Part shown: positions 10,281-19,960 of the stretch, piece by piece
Numbering within the stretch: position 1 is the first letter of the stretch
How the letters are laid out: each line of letters opens with the position of its first letter
NCBI GenBank assembly: GCA_017993715.1
Contig: JAGOME010000044.1
Span: 1 to 37,716 of the forward strand
Length of the DNA: 37,716 bases
DNA from: Phycicoccus sp.
GTDB taxonomy: Bacteria; Actinomycetota; Actinomycetes; Actinomycetales; Dermatophilaceae
Direction: 5' to 3'
Notes under the pieces: model-generated
What the model was told of the DNA's origin: nothing
Databases searched by the model: none
What the model saw: the letters and a program-made list of their open reading frames with translations, nothing else
Position numbers and translations under genes: made by a program

Positions 10281-10311
10281 CGAGTCTCCAGGGCGAGTTC
10301 CCAGCCATAAG

Positions 10312-10379
10312 AACGTTTCGTCACGAGTTTCGGCGCGCCTTCAGGCTCATGGCCGCGCCGAAACTCGTGACGAAACGTT
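10312..10379 (-). terminator. 26-bp perfect inverted repeat downstream of the DUF6912 gene
   Basis: Arms 10312-10337 and 10354-10379 are perfectly complementary over 26 bp with a 16-nt loop. The outer ends are AACGTTTCG and CGAAACGTT. It starts 17 nt after the stop of the DUF6912 gene and precedes the GntR promoter, so it probably ends the acyltransferase/DUF6912 transcript. The arm length far exceeds that of a usual terminator. Confidence 0.65.
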
Positions 10380-10396
10380 GTCACTTCCCGGAGGGG

Positions 10397-10813
10397 TTAA
10401 AGGGCGAGCAAGGCCCGCACGTCGGCGAGCTCGGTGACGTCGTACCAGAGCAGATCGCCATCGTTGCCGCCAGGCTCCTCGTCGATATGGAATGCCACGA
10501 AGCGCCGGAGCGCGATGGGCCCGCCAATCTCGACCTGGACCGGCGCCCCGCCTCCAGCGACCGGCGCGACCTCCTCGAGGAGCGCGTTGTCGATGTCCGC
10601 AGAGCCGACGACACGTCGCCCCCCCGAGGCGAATGCCGTGGCCTCCTGCGCGGCCCGCAACCACGCGGCGTGCTCGGCCTCCTCGACCAGCGAGGGAGCC
10701 AGTCCCGCGGGGGCGACATAGCCGATGACCGGGGCCGGGCCGGCCTCACGGCCGGCTGCAAGTGCGTCGAGCTGGGTAGGGCTCAGGGGGACGTAGACGC
10801 GACGACGGGGCAT
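10397..10813 (-). CDS. DUF6912-like conserved actinobacterial protein
   Basis: 138 residues starting MPRRRVYVPLSPTQLDALA. The strongly conserved-looking opening (RRRVYVPLSP), the mid-region HAAWLRAAQEATAF and the end LLWYDVTELADVRALL fit a small actinobacterial family that I recall as DUF6912. It is soluble, with no signal or membrane segment. It starts 11 nt after the acyltransferase gene on the same strand, and its GAGG overlaps that gene's stop, so the two form an operon. Function is unknown. Confidence 0.7.
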   Translation of the reverse strand: MPRRRVYVPLSPTQLDALAAGREAGPAPVIGYVAPAGLAPSLVEEAEHAAWLRAAQEATAFASGGRRVVGSADIDNALLEEVAPVAGGGAPVQVEIGGPIALRRFVAFHIDEEPGGNDGDLLWYDVTELADVRALLAL

Positions 10814-10824
10814 AGTCGGTCGCC

Positions 10825-12255
10825 TCAGCCGCGCGTGCGGGGAGCTGGCGCGTCCAGGAGCTCGCGCAAGGACTCGACCACGGCCTGGCCGAGCACGTCG
10901 GCGTCAGGGATGGCATCCCGGTCGGTGTAGATGCCGTAGTACACCCCGCCGTCGTAGGAGGTCAGACCGATCGACAGCGCCTGCCCCGGACCGAACGGCA
11001 TGACCGGATAGCTGGCCACCAGGCGGGAGCCGGCCACCCAGAGGGGCTTCTGGGGCCCAGGGACGTTGGTGACGGCCACATTGAACATGCGGCGCGACAC
11101 CGCCGCGGCCACCCGGGCCCCCAGCGCGTGGATGGTCGACGGGGCGAAGCCGCCCATCCCCGACAGGGTCTCCGCCGGCACCGAACGGCCCTTGTCGACC
11201 TGTTGCTTCATGGCGAAAGCGATCTGGTGCAGGCGCATCCCGGGCGCGGGCTCGCCCACGGGGAGGTCGATGAAGGAGGCGATCAGCGTGTGCCCGGACT
11301 CGGAGTCGTCGCCCGCGACGCTGAGCGGGACCAACGTCCGGATGCTCGACCCGGACTGGACGGACTCGCCGCGCGTGAGCAACCATGCACGCATCGCGCC
11401 GGCGATCGTTGCCAGCATGACGTCGTGGATCGTGATGTCCTCACCGAAGTTGCCCTGGGCCAGGCGGGCACGGACCTTGCGGTAGTCGTCGAGGTCGGTC
11501 CCCACCATGACGAAGCGGCGGGCCCGACCGACGGGGGCGTTGAGCGGTGAGGTCGGGGCGGGGCGCGCCGACACCTTGGCGATGGCCGAGACCACGGAAC
11601 CGGCGGCAGACAGGGCTCGGCCGGCGGTGGCTTTGATGTCGGTCAGGCCGTTCTGGAACGTCTCGATCACCTGGCTGGGGGTGCGGAACGCATCGGTGAC
11701 GGCGCCGACGAGGAGCTCGGTGTTGGACGGGGAGCGACCCGGGCGCCAACTCGTCCCGGTGATCCGCGTGGTGGGGGTGTCATCGAGAATGATCTGTGTG
11801 AGGTCAACCGCGTGGACCCCGTCCACCAGGACCTGATGAGCCTTGGAAATGATTGCGAAACGGTCGTCGGCCAATCCCTCGACGACGTAGACCTCCCACA
11901 GGGGCCGCTCGCGATCCAACGGCCGCGGCATGATTCGGGCCACCAGCTCTTCGAGCTGTTCGTCGCTGCCGGGACGCGGGAGCGCCGACCGGCGCACGTG
12001 ATACGTCACGTCGAAGCGTTCGTCGTCGACCCAGACCGGATTGGCAAACCCTCCAGGGACCGCGCGCAGCCGCTGCCGGTAGCGGGGAACGTAAGCAATC
12101 CGGTCAGCGATGTGCTGGACGAGAAGTCCGTAGTCCAGGCCCTGAGCAGGAACGTCGAAGACCATGACCGAGCCCACGTGCAGCGGAGTCACCTCGTCCT
12201 CGAGGGCGAGGAAGGTCGTGTCGAGTGTCGTCAATCGGTCGGCCACGCGGACCAT
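10825..12255 (-). CDS. WS/DGAT-family acyltransferase-like protein with altered active-site motif
   Basis: 476 residues, start ATG (MVRVADRLTTLDTTFLALED). It has the wax ester synthase/diacylglycerol acyltransferase architecture: N-terminal DRLTTLDTTFLALE, the conserved PLDRERPLWEVYVVEGL (112-128), and the active-site region at 138-146. The family motif HHxxxDG reads HQVLVDG here, so the second His, normally catalytic, is Gln. The C-terminal half keeps VTNVPGPQKPLWVAG and PFGPGQALSIGLTSYDG. Canonical members make triacylglycerol or wax ester at the membrane; this one may use another acceptor or be inactive. The open frame extends upstream to 12609 over the next gene and is not used. The start is uncertain: GTG at 12246 is an alternative, and no good SD is visible for either. 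Confidence 0.82.
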   Translation of the reverse strand: MVRVADRLTTLDTTFLALEDEVTPLHVGSVMVFDVPAQGLDYGLLVQHIADRIAYVPRYRQRLRAVPGGFANPVWVDDERFDVTYHVRRSALPRPGSDEQLEELVARIMPRPLDRERPLWEVYVVEGLADDRFAIISKAHQVLVDGVHAVDLTQIILDDTPTTRITGTSWRPGRSPSNTELLVGAVTDAFRTPSQVIETFQNGLTDIKATAGRALSAAGSVVSAIAKVSARPAPTSPLNAPVGRARRFVMVGTDLDDYRKVRARLAQGNFGEDITIHDVMLATIAGAMRAWLLTRGESVQSGSSIRTLVPLSVAGDDSESGHTLIASFIDLPVGEPAPGMRLHQIAFAMKQQVDKGRSVPAETLSGMGGFAPSTIHALGARVAAAVSRRMFNVAVTNVPGPQKPLWVAGSRLVASYPVMPFGPGQALSIGLTSYDGGVYYGIYTDRDAIPDADVLGQAVVESLRELLDAPAPRTRG

Positions 12256-12388
12256 GCTCGCACGCCCGAGGCTCCCCCGGCGTGTGGTGTCGGCGGACGC
12301 ACCACGCGGACCTGCGCCTCGCACGGGCTTTCCGGCACCCCATCTCACACTGATCGCTGCCGGTGCTGGCTCTCGCGCGGGGAGGGGA

Positions 12389-13699
12389 TCAGCGCCGGCG
12401 CCACCGGCGGCGCCGATCACGGCCCCTGGCCGAGATCGCGGCCGACTGGGGCAGGAGCCGATCCGCAACGCGCTCGAGGGCGTGAGCCACCGCGCCGCGC
12501 GGATGCAACTCGGAAACGGCCCGTCCTGCCAGGAGCGCTCCGTCGCACTCCTCGGGGGCCCAGGGGATGAAGAGCAGGTCGTCCAGGCCGGCGAAGCGGC
12601 CCAGGACATCGTTGATCGCCCGCTGCGGATGCGGGCCGGCGACCCCGGCGCGCACCTTGTTCACCACGACCACTGGGGGTGGCGATGGCACGGATCCGAT
12701 GGCCGCCGAGGCACGGACCAAGCGCTGCAAGCCGATGGGGTCGGCCGCCCCAACGAGGAGGACCTCGTCGGACTCACTCAGGGCCGCCAGAGTCGCGGCA
12801 TTGCGTCGCGGGGCAGCGGTGTCATAGCTCAGTTCTTCGTCGTCCTCGATCGCGAAGCCGCAGTCCAGGACGACCACCTGCGCGAGGCCACGCGCCAGGC
12901 CGATGATCTCCTCGACAGCCGCCGCGCGCGCCTCGGGCCAGCGATGCGCAGCGGGCAAGCCCGTGATGACCCGCAGTCGCGGGCTGACCTCGGGGCTGAG
13001 GCGGCTCAGCACCACCAGGTCCAACGTGCCGTGCTCGGCGGCGCGGGCGGCCGCGGCGAGGGCGGGTGCCTCATCCACGAGCCCGAGGACCTGAGCCACG
13101 CTGGCCCCCCACGTGTCAAGGTCAATGACGAGAGTGCTCACCCCTCGGGAGGCGAGGACGGAGGCGAGCGACGTAGCCACGGTGGTACGCCCGGGTGCGC
13201 CCGTCGGACCCCACACGGCGACGACCCGTCCTTGTCGGCCGCCGGGCAAGACCTGCAGGTCGCTGTCGGGGCCACCAAGAGCGACCGAGCGCGGCCGAGC
13301 ATCAGTGAGGTCGTCGAGGTCAACGCCCTCGGGGAACCATCCCGGCGGACCGTTGCGACCCTCCCCGAGGGATTCCAAGTCCGTGACGCCCTCTCCACCC
13401 ACCAGGACTGTCACGACCCCCAGCTGCCGAAGCCGCGCCTCTCCCTCCGCATCGCCCGCCGCGATCACTCCCGCGACCACCACACCGAGCCCAGCGAGCG
13501 CCCGCAGCGCCTCCTTGTCCACCCCGCGGAAGCCTGGCGACACCACAGCAAGGTCGGCGATCCCCGCCGCCGCGGTCGAGAGCAACTCGGCACTGTCCGC
13601 ACAGCGCCGGACGACCTCCAGCGAGCGGGAAGCATCAATGGCCGTGACCATCTCAGCCTCGAGGTGGTGCTCGACGGCGACGATGACGCCGACGCTCAC
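12389..13699 (-). CDS. CpaE/MinD-like P-loop ATPase, degenerate Walker A
   Basis: 436 residues, start GTG (VSVGVIVAVEHHLEAEMV). An N-terminal receiver-like domain (about 1-110) precedes a MinD/ParA-type domain starting at VVAVWGPTGAPGRTTVATSLA (159-179), with VSTLVIDLDTWGASVAQVLG as the Walker A' region and QVVVLDCGF as the Walker B region. The signature lysine of the deviant Walker A is missing and the P-loop lysine is Arg (GAPGRTT), as in CpaE-like pilus-assembly ATPases. The C-terminus ends in an arginine-rich tail. It overlaps the SAF gene by 4 nt (GTGA) and is translationally coupled to it. No other tad/cpa pilus gene is nearby, so the partner system is unclear. It is likely cytosolic and membrane-associated through the SAF protein. 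Confidence 0.82.
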   Translation of the reverse strand: MSVGVIVAVEHHLEAEMVTAIDASRSLEVVRRCADSAELLSTAAAGIADLAVVSPGFRGVDKEALRALAGLGVVVAGVIAAGDAEGEARLRQLGVVTVLVGGEGVTDLESLGEGRNGPPGWFPEGVDLDDLTDARPRSVALGGPDSDLQVLPGGRQGRVVAVWGPTGAPGRTTVATSLASVLASRGVSTLVIDLDTWGASVAQVLGLVDEAPALAAAARAAEHGTLDLVVLSRLSPEVSPRLRVITGLPAAHRWPEARAAAVEEIIGLARGLAQVVVLDCGFAIEDDEELSYDTAAPRRNAATLAALSESDEVLLVGAADPIGLQRLVRASAAIGSVPSPPPVVVVNKVRAGVAGPHPQRAINDVLGRFAGLDDLLFIPWAPEECDGALLAGRAVSELHPRGAVAHALERVADRLLPQSAAISARGRDRRRRWRRR

Positions 13700-14367
13700 G
13701 AGGCAGGCCCTGCGGCGTGTCCCGGCGCGGGCACGAGGGTCACCTTGGCTCCAGCGTCGACAGCGGCCACCATCGGGCCCACCTGCGAGACCGGCACCAG
13801 GACACTGACCGTGGTCGTGGCGGAGCTGCTGCGCAGCATTCCGGACTCCTGAGCAGACAGCGTGACCACGACGCGCTCAAGGAGCTTTTCCGGGCCCGCA
13901 TAGACCGGGCGCCCGGCATTCGTGCCCGGCTCGACCGGGTTGACCCACACGTCGACGACGGTCCCGGCGACGAGCCCTGCGGCCGAGGTCGCATCGACCT
14001 CCAACGCGACCGGCTGACTGGCCACGTCCGCCGCCGTGCCGACGGACTGGAGGGGGATGAGCTCACCGGCCTGGAACAACCGCAGGGCATGGGCGTCTGT
14101 CGGCAGCCCGCCGCTCGCCGGCAGATAGTCCGCCGCCCCCTCACCGAGCCGAGCGTCGACCACGATGAGATCGGCCATCGTGAGCGCCTGCCCGGGGATA
14201 AGCGTGCCCTTGGCGGCATAGACCGGCACGCGATCGTCGGCTCTGGCCACCACCCAGGCGCCGAGCGCAGTGGACACGAGGACAAGCAGCACGCCAACCA
14301 GCAGCCGGGAGTCACGCCATCCCGGCGGGCTGAGACGGGCCGCTCGCGCGGCGGTGACCTCGGCCAT
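13696..14367 (-). CDS. SAF domain (CpaB/RcpC-like) membrane protein
   Basis: 223 residues, start ATG at 14367 (MAEVTAARAARLSPPGWRDS) with GGGAG 7 nt upstream; the longer frame to 14457 lacks support. One membrane helix (22-41, LLVGVLLVLVSTALGAWVVA) is followed by an extracytoplasmic SAF domain (about 48-110: VYAAKGTLIPGQALTMADLI, with LPTDAHALRLFQAGELIPL). The C-terminal part resembles CpaB (VDVWVNPVEPG; SVLVPVSQVGPMVAAVD). CpaB-like proteins line or clamp the outer part of Flp pilus machines in Gram-negatives. In actinobacteria, solitary SAF proteins are common and uncharacterised. It is transcribed with, and translationally coupled to, the CpaE-like gene. Confidence 0.85.
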   Translation of the reverse strand: MAEVTAARAARLSPPGWRDSRLLVGVLLVLVSTALGAWVVARADDRVPVYAAKGTLIPGQALTMADLIVVDARLGEGAADYLPASGGLPTDAHALRLFQAGELIPLQSVGTAADVASQPVALEVDATSAAGLVAGTVVDVWVNPVEPGTNAGRPVYAGPEKLLERVVVTLSAQESGMLRSSSATTTVSVLVPVSQVGPMVAAVDAGAKVTLVPAPGHAAGPAS

Positions 14368-14531
14368 CGCTTCACTCCCTTGATCCCCCGATGGCCAGGC
14401 CCCTCCCAGCCACCGCGGGAGAGTCTGGCACCTTCGACGGCCGACGGGAATCATCAACCTCCACCTGTGGACAGACGGCGCTCCCTCGCACAGCCTGGGG
14501 ACGGTCGCCGCCTCCCGCCCGCCCGCCCTGG

Positions 14532-14537
14532 CAGACT
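14532..14537 (+). promoter_or_regulatory. -10-like CAGACT for the leaderless HTH gene
   Basis: CAGACT is a weak -10 match but sits exactly 7 nt before the ATG at 14545, the spacing seen at six other genes in this window. No Shine-Dalgarno is visible. Confidence 0.35.
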
Positions 14538-14544
14538 GGCCCGC

Positions 14545-14769
14545 ATGGCCCGGCGCTTCATCCCCCTGAGCGAGGTTTCCGAGATTCTCGACGTCTCGGC
14601 GGCGCAGGCGTATGCGCTCGTGCGCTCCGGCGAGCTCCCCGCCATCAAAGTCGGCGGCCGCGGGCAGTGGCGGGTGGAGACCAGCGAGTTAGAGGCCTAC
14701 ATCCAGCGCATGTACGCCCAGACCCAGGCGTTCGTCCAGGCCCAACAGGGACCGTCCGACCTCACCTGA
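14545..14769 (+). CDS. BldC-like small MerR/excisionase-type HTH protein
   Basis: 74 residues starting MARRFIPLSEVSEILDVSAA. It is a single winged HTH of the MerR/excisionase kind: FIPLSEVSEILDVSAAQAYALVRSGELPAIKVGGRGQWRVETSELEAYIQ, with a short helical tail. The size and the SGELPAIKVGGRGQWR wing match BldC-type regulators of actinobacteria, which bind DNA as head-to-tail multimers. It is divergent from the SAF/CpaE-like operon and convergent with the next gene. It probably has a leaderless transcript. Targets are unknown; the neighbouring divergent operon is a reasonable first guess. Confidence 0.87.
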   Translation: MARRFIPLSEVSEILDVSAAQAYALVRSGELPAIKVGGRGQWRVETSELEAYIQRMYAQTQAFVQAQQGPSDLT

Positions 14770-14799
14770 CGCCCAGCGACCCCGCCAGGTCGACCGACG

Positions 14800-15339
14800 T
14801 CAGGATGACTGGATCATCACGACGGCCGAGAAGGGCAGCGTCCGGCGACCCAGGACGTTGACCGTCCGACGGACCTCACCACTGGCATGCTCGGCCAGAT
14901 CGAAGAAGTCCGCCCCCACGCGGTCGATCGTGCCCGTACGACGGGCACCGGAGAGGTCCGTGACCTGGACAGCGGCCCGGTCGCGAGCAAGCAGGCGGGC
15001 GGCATACCCGAATCCGAATCGTCGAGCCGTGCGATCCCCGCGAGCTCGCGTCCCGAGCTCGCTGAACCCGATGACCGCGCCCAACGGCACCAAGGCCTCA
15101 CCCCGTCCACTCTCGAGCAGGAGCCAGTCGGCGCCAATATCGCGAAGGTCGCCTGACAGCACCGCTCCCGTGCGAATGGTGAGGGTCAGCGAGGATCCGA
15201 CCTGGGCCGACAGCCGCGCCCCCAGGTCCACCTGGGCCAGCTCTCGACGGGTGCGATCGGCGACCTCGGCGTCGAGGTCCCGTCGCAGCTCACCCTCGAG
15301 CTGGGCTTCCAGGTCGGCGAAGAGCCGCTCCCATCTCAT
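14800..15339 (-). CDS. Conserved hypothetical soluble protein, two beta-rich halves
   Basis: 179 residues from ATG 15339 (MRWERLFADLEAQLEGEL). An N-terminal charged helix (MRWERLFADLEAQLEGELRR...VADRTRRELAQVDLG) precedes beta-rich segments with two similar units: SLTLTIRTGAVLSGDLRDIGADWLLLE and AVQVTDLSGARRTGTIDRVGADFFDLAE. Both have the pattern L..GA...G.....GADW/F..L, which suggests duplicated Sm-like/SH3-like strands. There is no signal or membrane segment. The start is chosen because TAGGCT lies exactly 7 nt upstream (leaderless); the frame itself continues to 15360. Function is unknown. It is divergent from the LysM gene. Confidence 0.75.
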   Translation of the reverse strand: MRWERLFADLEAQLEGELRRDLDAEVADRTRRELAQVDLGARLSAQVGSSLTLTIRTGAVLSGDLRDIGADWLLLESGRGEALVPLGAVIGFSELGTRARGDRTARRFGFGYAARLLARDRAAVQVTDLSGARRTGTIDRVGADFFDLAEHASGEVRRTVNVLGRRTLPFSAVVMIQSS

Positions 15340-15346
15340 GCTGCCG

Positions 15347-15352
15347 AGCCTA
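15347..15352 (-). promoter_or_regulatory. -10 box TAGGCT, leaderless start at 15339
   Basis: TAGGCT on the minus strand is followed by 7 nt and the ATG. It lies in a 17-nt block identical to the gdh promoter (5807-5823). Confidence 0.6.
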
Positions 15353-15367
15353 GCCATCACCTGACCC

Positions 15368-15396
15368 TTGCACGGTCAAATTCGATCCTCTATGGT
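15368..15396 (+). promoter_or_regulatory. Full promoter of the LysM gene, leaderless start
   Basis: TTGCAC (-35, 15368-15373), a 17-bp spacer and TATGGT (-10, 15391-15396) are followed by 7 nt and GTG at 15404. Both boxes and the spacing are near ideal. This argues for translation from the 5' end at 15404 rather than from the ATG at 15392, which lies inside the -10. Confidence 0.7.
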
Positions 15397-15403
15397 CAAT
15401 CAC

Positions 15404-16333
15404 GTGCAATCACCATCAAACAACATTAAACAGCCTCATACGCCATCTAAAAGCGGGGTTGAGGGATCACTGGGCCCGCGCCGCGTCCGCCTCAGCAGCG
15501 CGGGCATCGGCCTCAGCAGCGCGGGCATCGGCCTCAGCGGGGCGGGCATCGTCGCGGTCGGCGCTCTGGTGCTCTGGTGGGCTCGCGTCCTGCGGCCAGC
15601 ACTGACCGATCTCGCCACCCCCGCCCCCACCCGGCCGGCGGACGCGCTCCTGCTCTGCGTGGCCGGGGCAGCCTTCCTGCTGGGATGCTGGCTCGTCCTC
15701 GGGCTCCTGTTGAGCCTGCTCTCCCACGTCCCCGGGCTCCTCGGGCGCGTCGGTGGGACATTGTCAGAGGCGATCACCCCCCGGCTGCTGCGCCAACTCG
15801 TTGCGGCCCTGCTCGGCATGGGCGCCACCACAGTCCTGTTACCCCCCGTCAGCCTGGCAGCCCCCGCGACGGCACCCGTCGTGGCATGCGCCTCGACCCA
15901 CAACCCTGGTCCGGCCTGGACCGCTGATCTCGAGCCATCCGTACCTGCGCCCTCCCCGTCGCCCGCCAGCGCCCTCGATACCGCCACCCCAGCCGCGACG
16001 GCTGGGCTGTCAGCCTCTCGCGCTGACCTCAACCCACCCATCGACCCCGGGTGGGTCGCCCCGGCCCCGACCGTTCGCCCGGCACCAGACCACCGCGCCC
16101 TGACCGGCCCCGGCTGGAAGCCCACGGGGGACGGCGAGATCGTCGTGCACCGCGGAGATACCCTCTGGGACCTGGCCGCCCGCCACCTGGGCCACGACGC
16201 CACATCGGAGGAGATCGCCCGGGCCTGGCCGCAGTGGTATGCCGCCAACCGCGACCTGATCGGAAACAACCCGGATCTCCTCCTGCCTGGTCAGGTCCTG
16301 CGGATCCCCGACTCGGTGGGAGCACCCCGATGA
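15404..16333 (+). CDS. LysM-domain membrane protein
   Basis: 309 residues from a leaderless GTG (VQSPSNNIKQPHTPSKSG). It has three predicted membrane segments (about 44-62, 80-107 and 128-150), a Pro/Ala/Ser-rich linker (about 152-244) and a C-terminal LysM domain (about 247-302: IVVHRGDTLWDLAARHLG, ending LLLPGQVLRIP). LysM binds N-acetylglucosamine in peptidoglycan, so the C-terminus should face the cell wall. Residues 30-49 consist of three LSxAGIG repeats encoded by a 21-bp tandem repeat. The stop overlaps the start of the Rv3235-like gene (ATGA), so the two are coupled. LysM proteins beside Rv3235-like genes and secA appear conserved in actinobacteria, with no assigned function. Confidence 0.85.
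   Translation: MQSPSNNIKQPHTPSKSGVEGSLGPRRVRLSSAGIGLSSAGIGLSGAGIVAVGALVLWWARVLRPALTDLATPAPTRPADALLLCVAGAAFLLGCWLVLGLLLSLLSHVPGLLGRVGGTLSEAITPRLLRQLVAALLGMGATTVLLPPVSLAAPATAPVVACASTHNPGPAWTADLEPSVPAPSPSPASALDTATPAATAGLSASRADLNPPIDPGWVAPAPTVRPAPDHRALTGPGWKPTGDGEIVVHRGDTLWDLAARHLGHDATSEEIARAWPQWYAANRDLIGNNPDLLLPGQVLRIPDSVGAPR
15491..15550 (+). repeat. 21-bp tandem repeat, about 2.9 copies, inside the LysM gene
   Basis: Two identical 21-bp units (15491-15511 and 15512-15532) are followed by an 18-nt diverged third copy (AGC to GGG). Each full unit encodes LSSAGIG. Because the unit is a multiple of three, copy-number changes keep the frame and would lengthen or shorten the region leading into the first membrane helix. 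Confidence 0.9.
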
Positions 16334-16833
16334 CCACCGCCTCCCGGGCCGTCCCGGCCGCCGTGACGCTGACTGAGGCACGTTCGCGCAGCGCGCAGGA
16401 GCGCCGCGTCACGCACTTCGTTCAGGGGGCGCTGGCGCTGGACCCTGACCAAGACGATGACCAGTTCTTCGGGCCTCAACCCACGTCGCGGTCCTGGCTG
16501 CCAGACCCTGCCGTCTGGGGCGGACACATCGCCCAAGCTCTCCTGGAGGCCATGGCGGGGGTGCGCAATCCGGCCCAGCTCGTGCGATGGGTCCACCCCG
16601 AGCCGTATGCCGCGGTCGCGACGGCCGCGAGCGCCGCGGTTCGCCGTCGGGAGCGCTCGCCCGACGTGCGGCGTCCGCGGCTGCTCGTCCGGCGGGTGGA
16701 CGTCTGCGAGCCCGCCGACGGTGTGGCCGAGGTGTCGGTGGTCCTGCAGGACGGTCCACGGATCCGCGCGATGGCGCTTCGCCTGGTCGGTCAGGACGGC
16801 CGGTGGCGGGTGGCAGCTTTGCGGGTGGGCTGA
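16330..16833 (+). CDS. Rv3235 family protein
   Basis: 167 residues starting MTTASRAVPAAVTLTEARS. A disordered N-terminus precedes a compact domain with AQERRVTHFVQGALALDPDQ, then IAQALLEAMAGVRNPAQLVRWVHPEPYAAVATAA and a beta-rich end (VAEVSVVLQDGPRIRAMALRLVGQDGRWRVAALRVG). The layout and its place beside secA match M. tuberculosis Rv3235. The end looks like an NTF2-like or related alpha+beta fold, which is inference only. It is coupled to the LysM gene by an ATGA overlap and converges on secA with a 17-nt gap. Confidence 0.8.
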   Translation: MTTASRAVPAAVTLTEARSRSAQERRVTHFVQGALALDPDQDDDQFFGPQPTSRSWLPDPAVWGGHIAQALLEAMAGVRNPAQLVRWVHPEPYAAVATAASAAVRRRERSPDVRRPRLLVRRVDVCEPADGVAEVSVVLQDGPRIRAMALRLVGQDGRWRVAALRVG

Positions 16834-16850
16834 TCTCGGGGCTAGGGCGC

Positions 16851-19763
<2,913 letters not shown>

Positions 19764-19838
19764 GGGTGGAGCACTCCTCACGGGAAAAAATGGCCGGGCG
19801 GCCCCAGGGCCTGGGTAGACGCTCGACCGGTCGCCCCC

Positions 19839-19867
19839 AGCCTAGTCGAGGGGCCATGGGCCCCAAC
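19839..19867 (-). promoter_or_regulatory. secA promoter
   Basis: Minus strand: GTTGGG (19867-19862), 17-bp spacer, TAGGCT (19844-19839). The predicted transcription start is near 19832, giving a leader of about 69 nt. Confidence 0.5.
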
Positions 19868-19960
19868 GGTCCCGACGTCGGCCGGGTTCCCCCGCTCCTC
19901 GGCGCAGGCGCGCCGAGCAATAGGTTGGACGTCGGCGGGCGCGTCGGTGAGCATGGGGCC

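Noticed and set aside
14765-14804. CCTGACG/CGTCAGG inverted repeat between the convergent HTH gene and the 14800-15339 gene
   Set aside because: Only 7 bp with a 26-nt loop and it overlaps both coding ends; too weak to call a terminator.
15491-15550. CRISPR-like direct repeats
   Set aside because: The repeats are contiguous without spacers, lie in frame in a coding gene and encode LSSAGIG.
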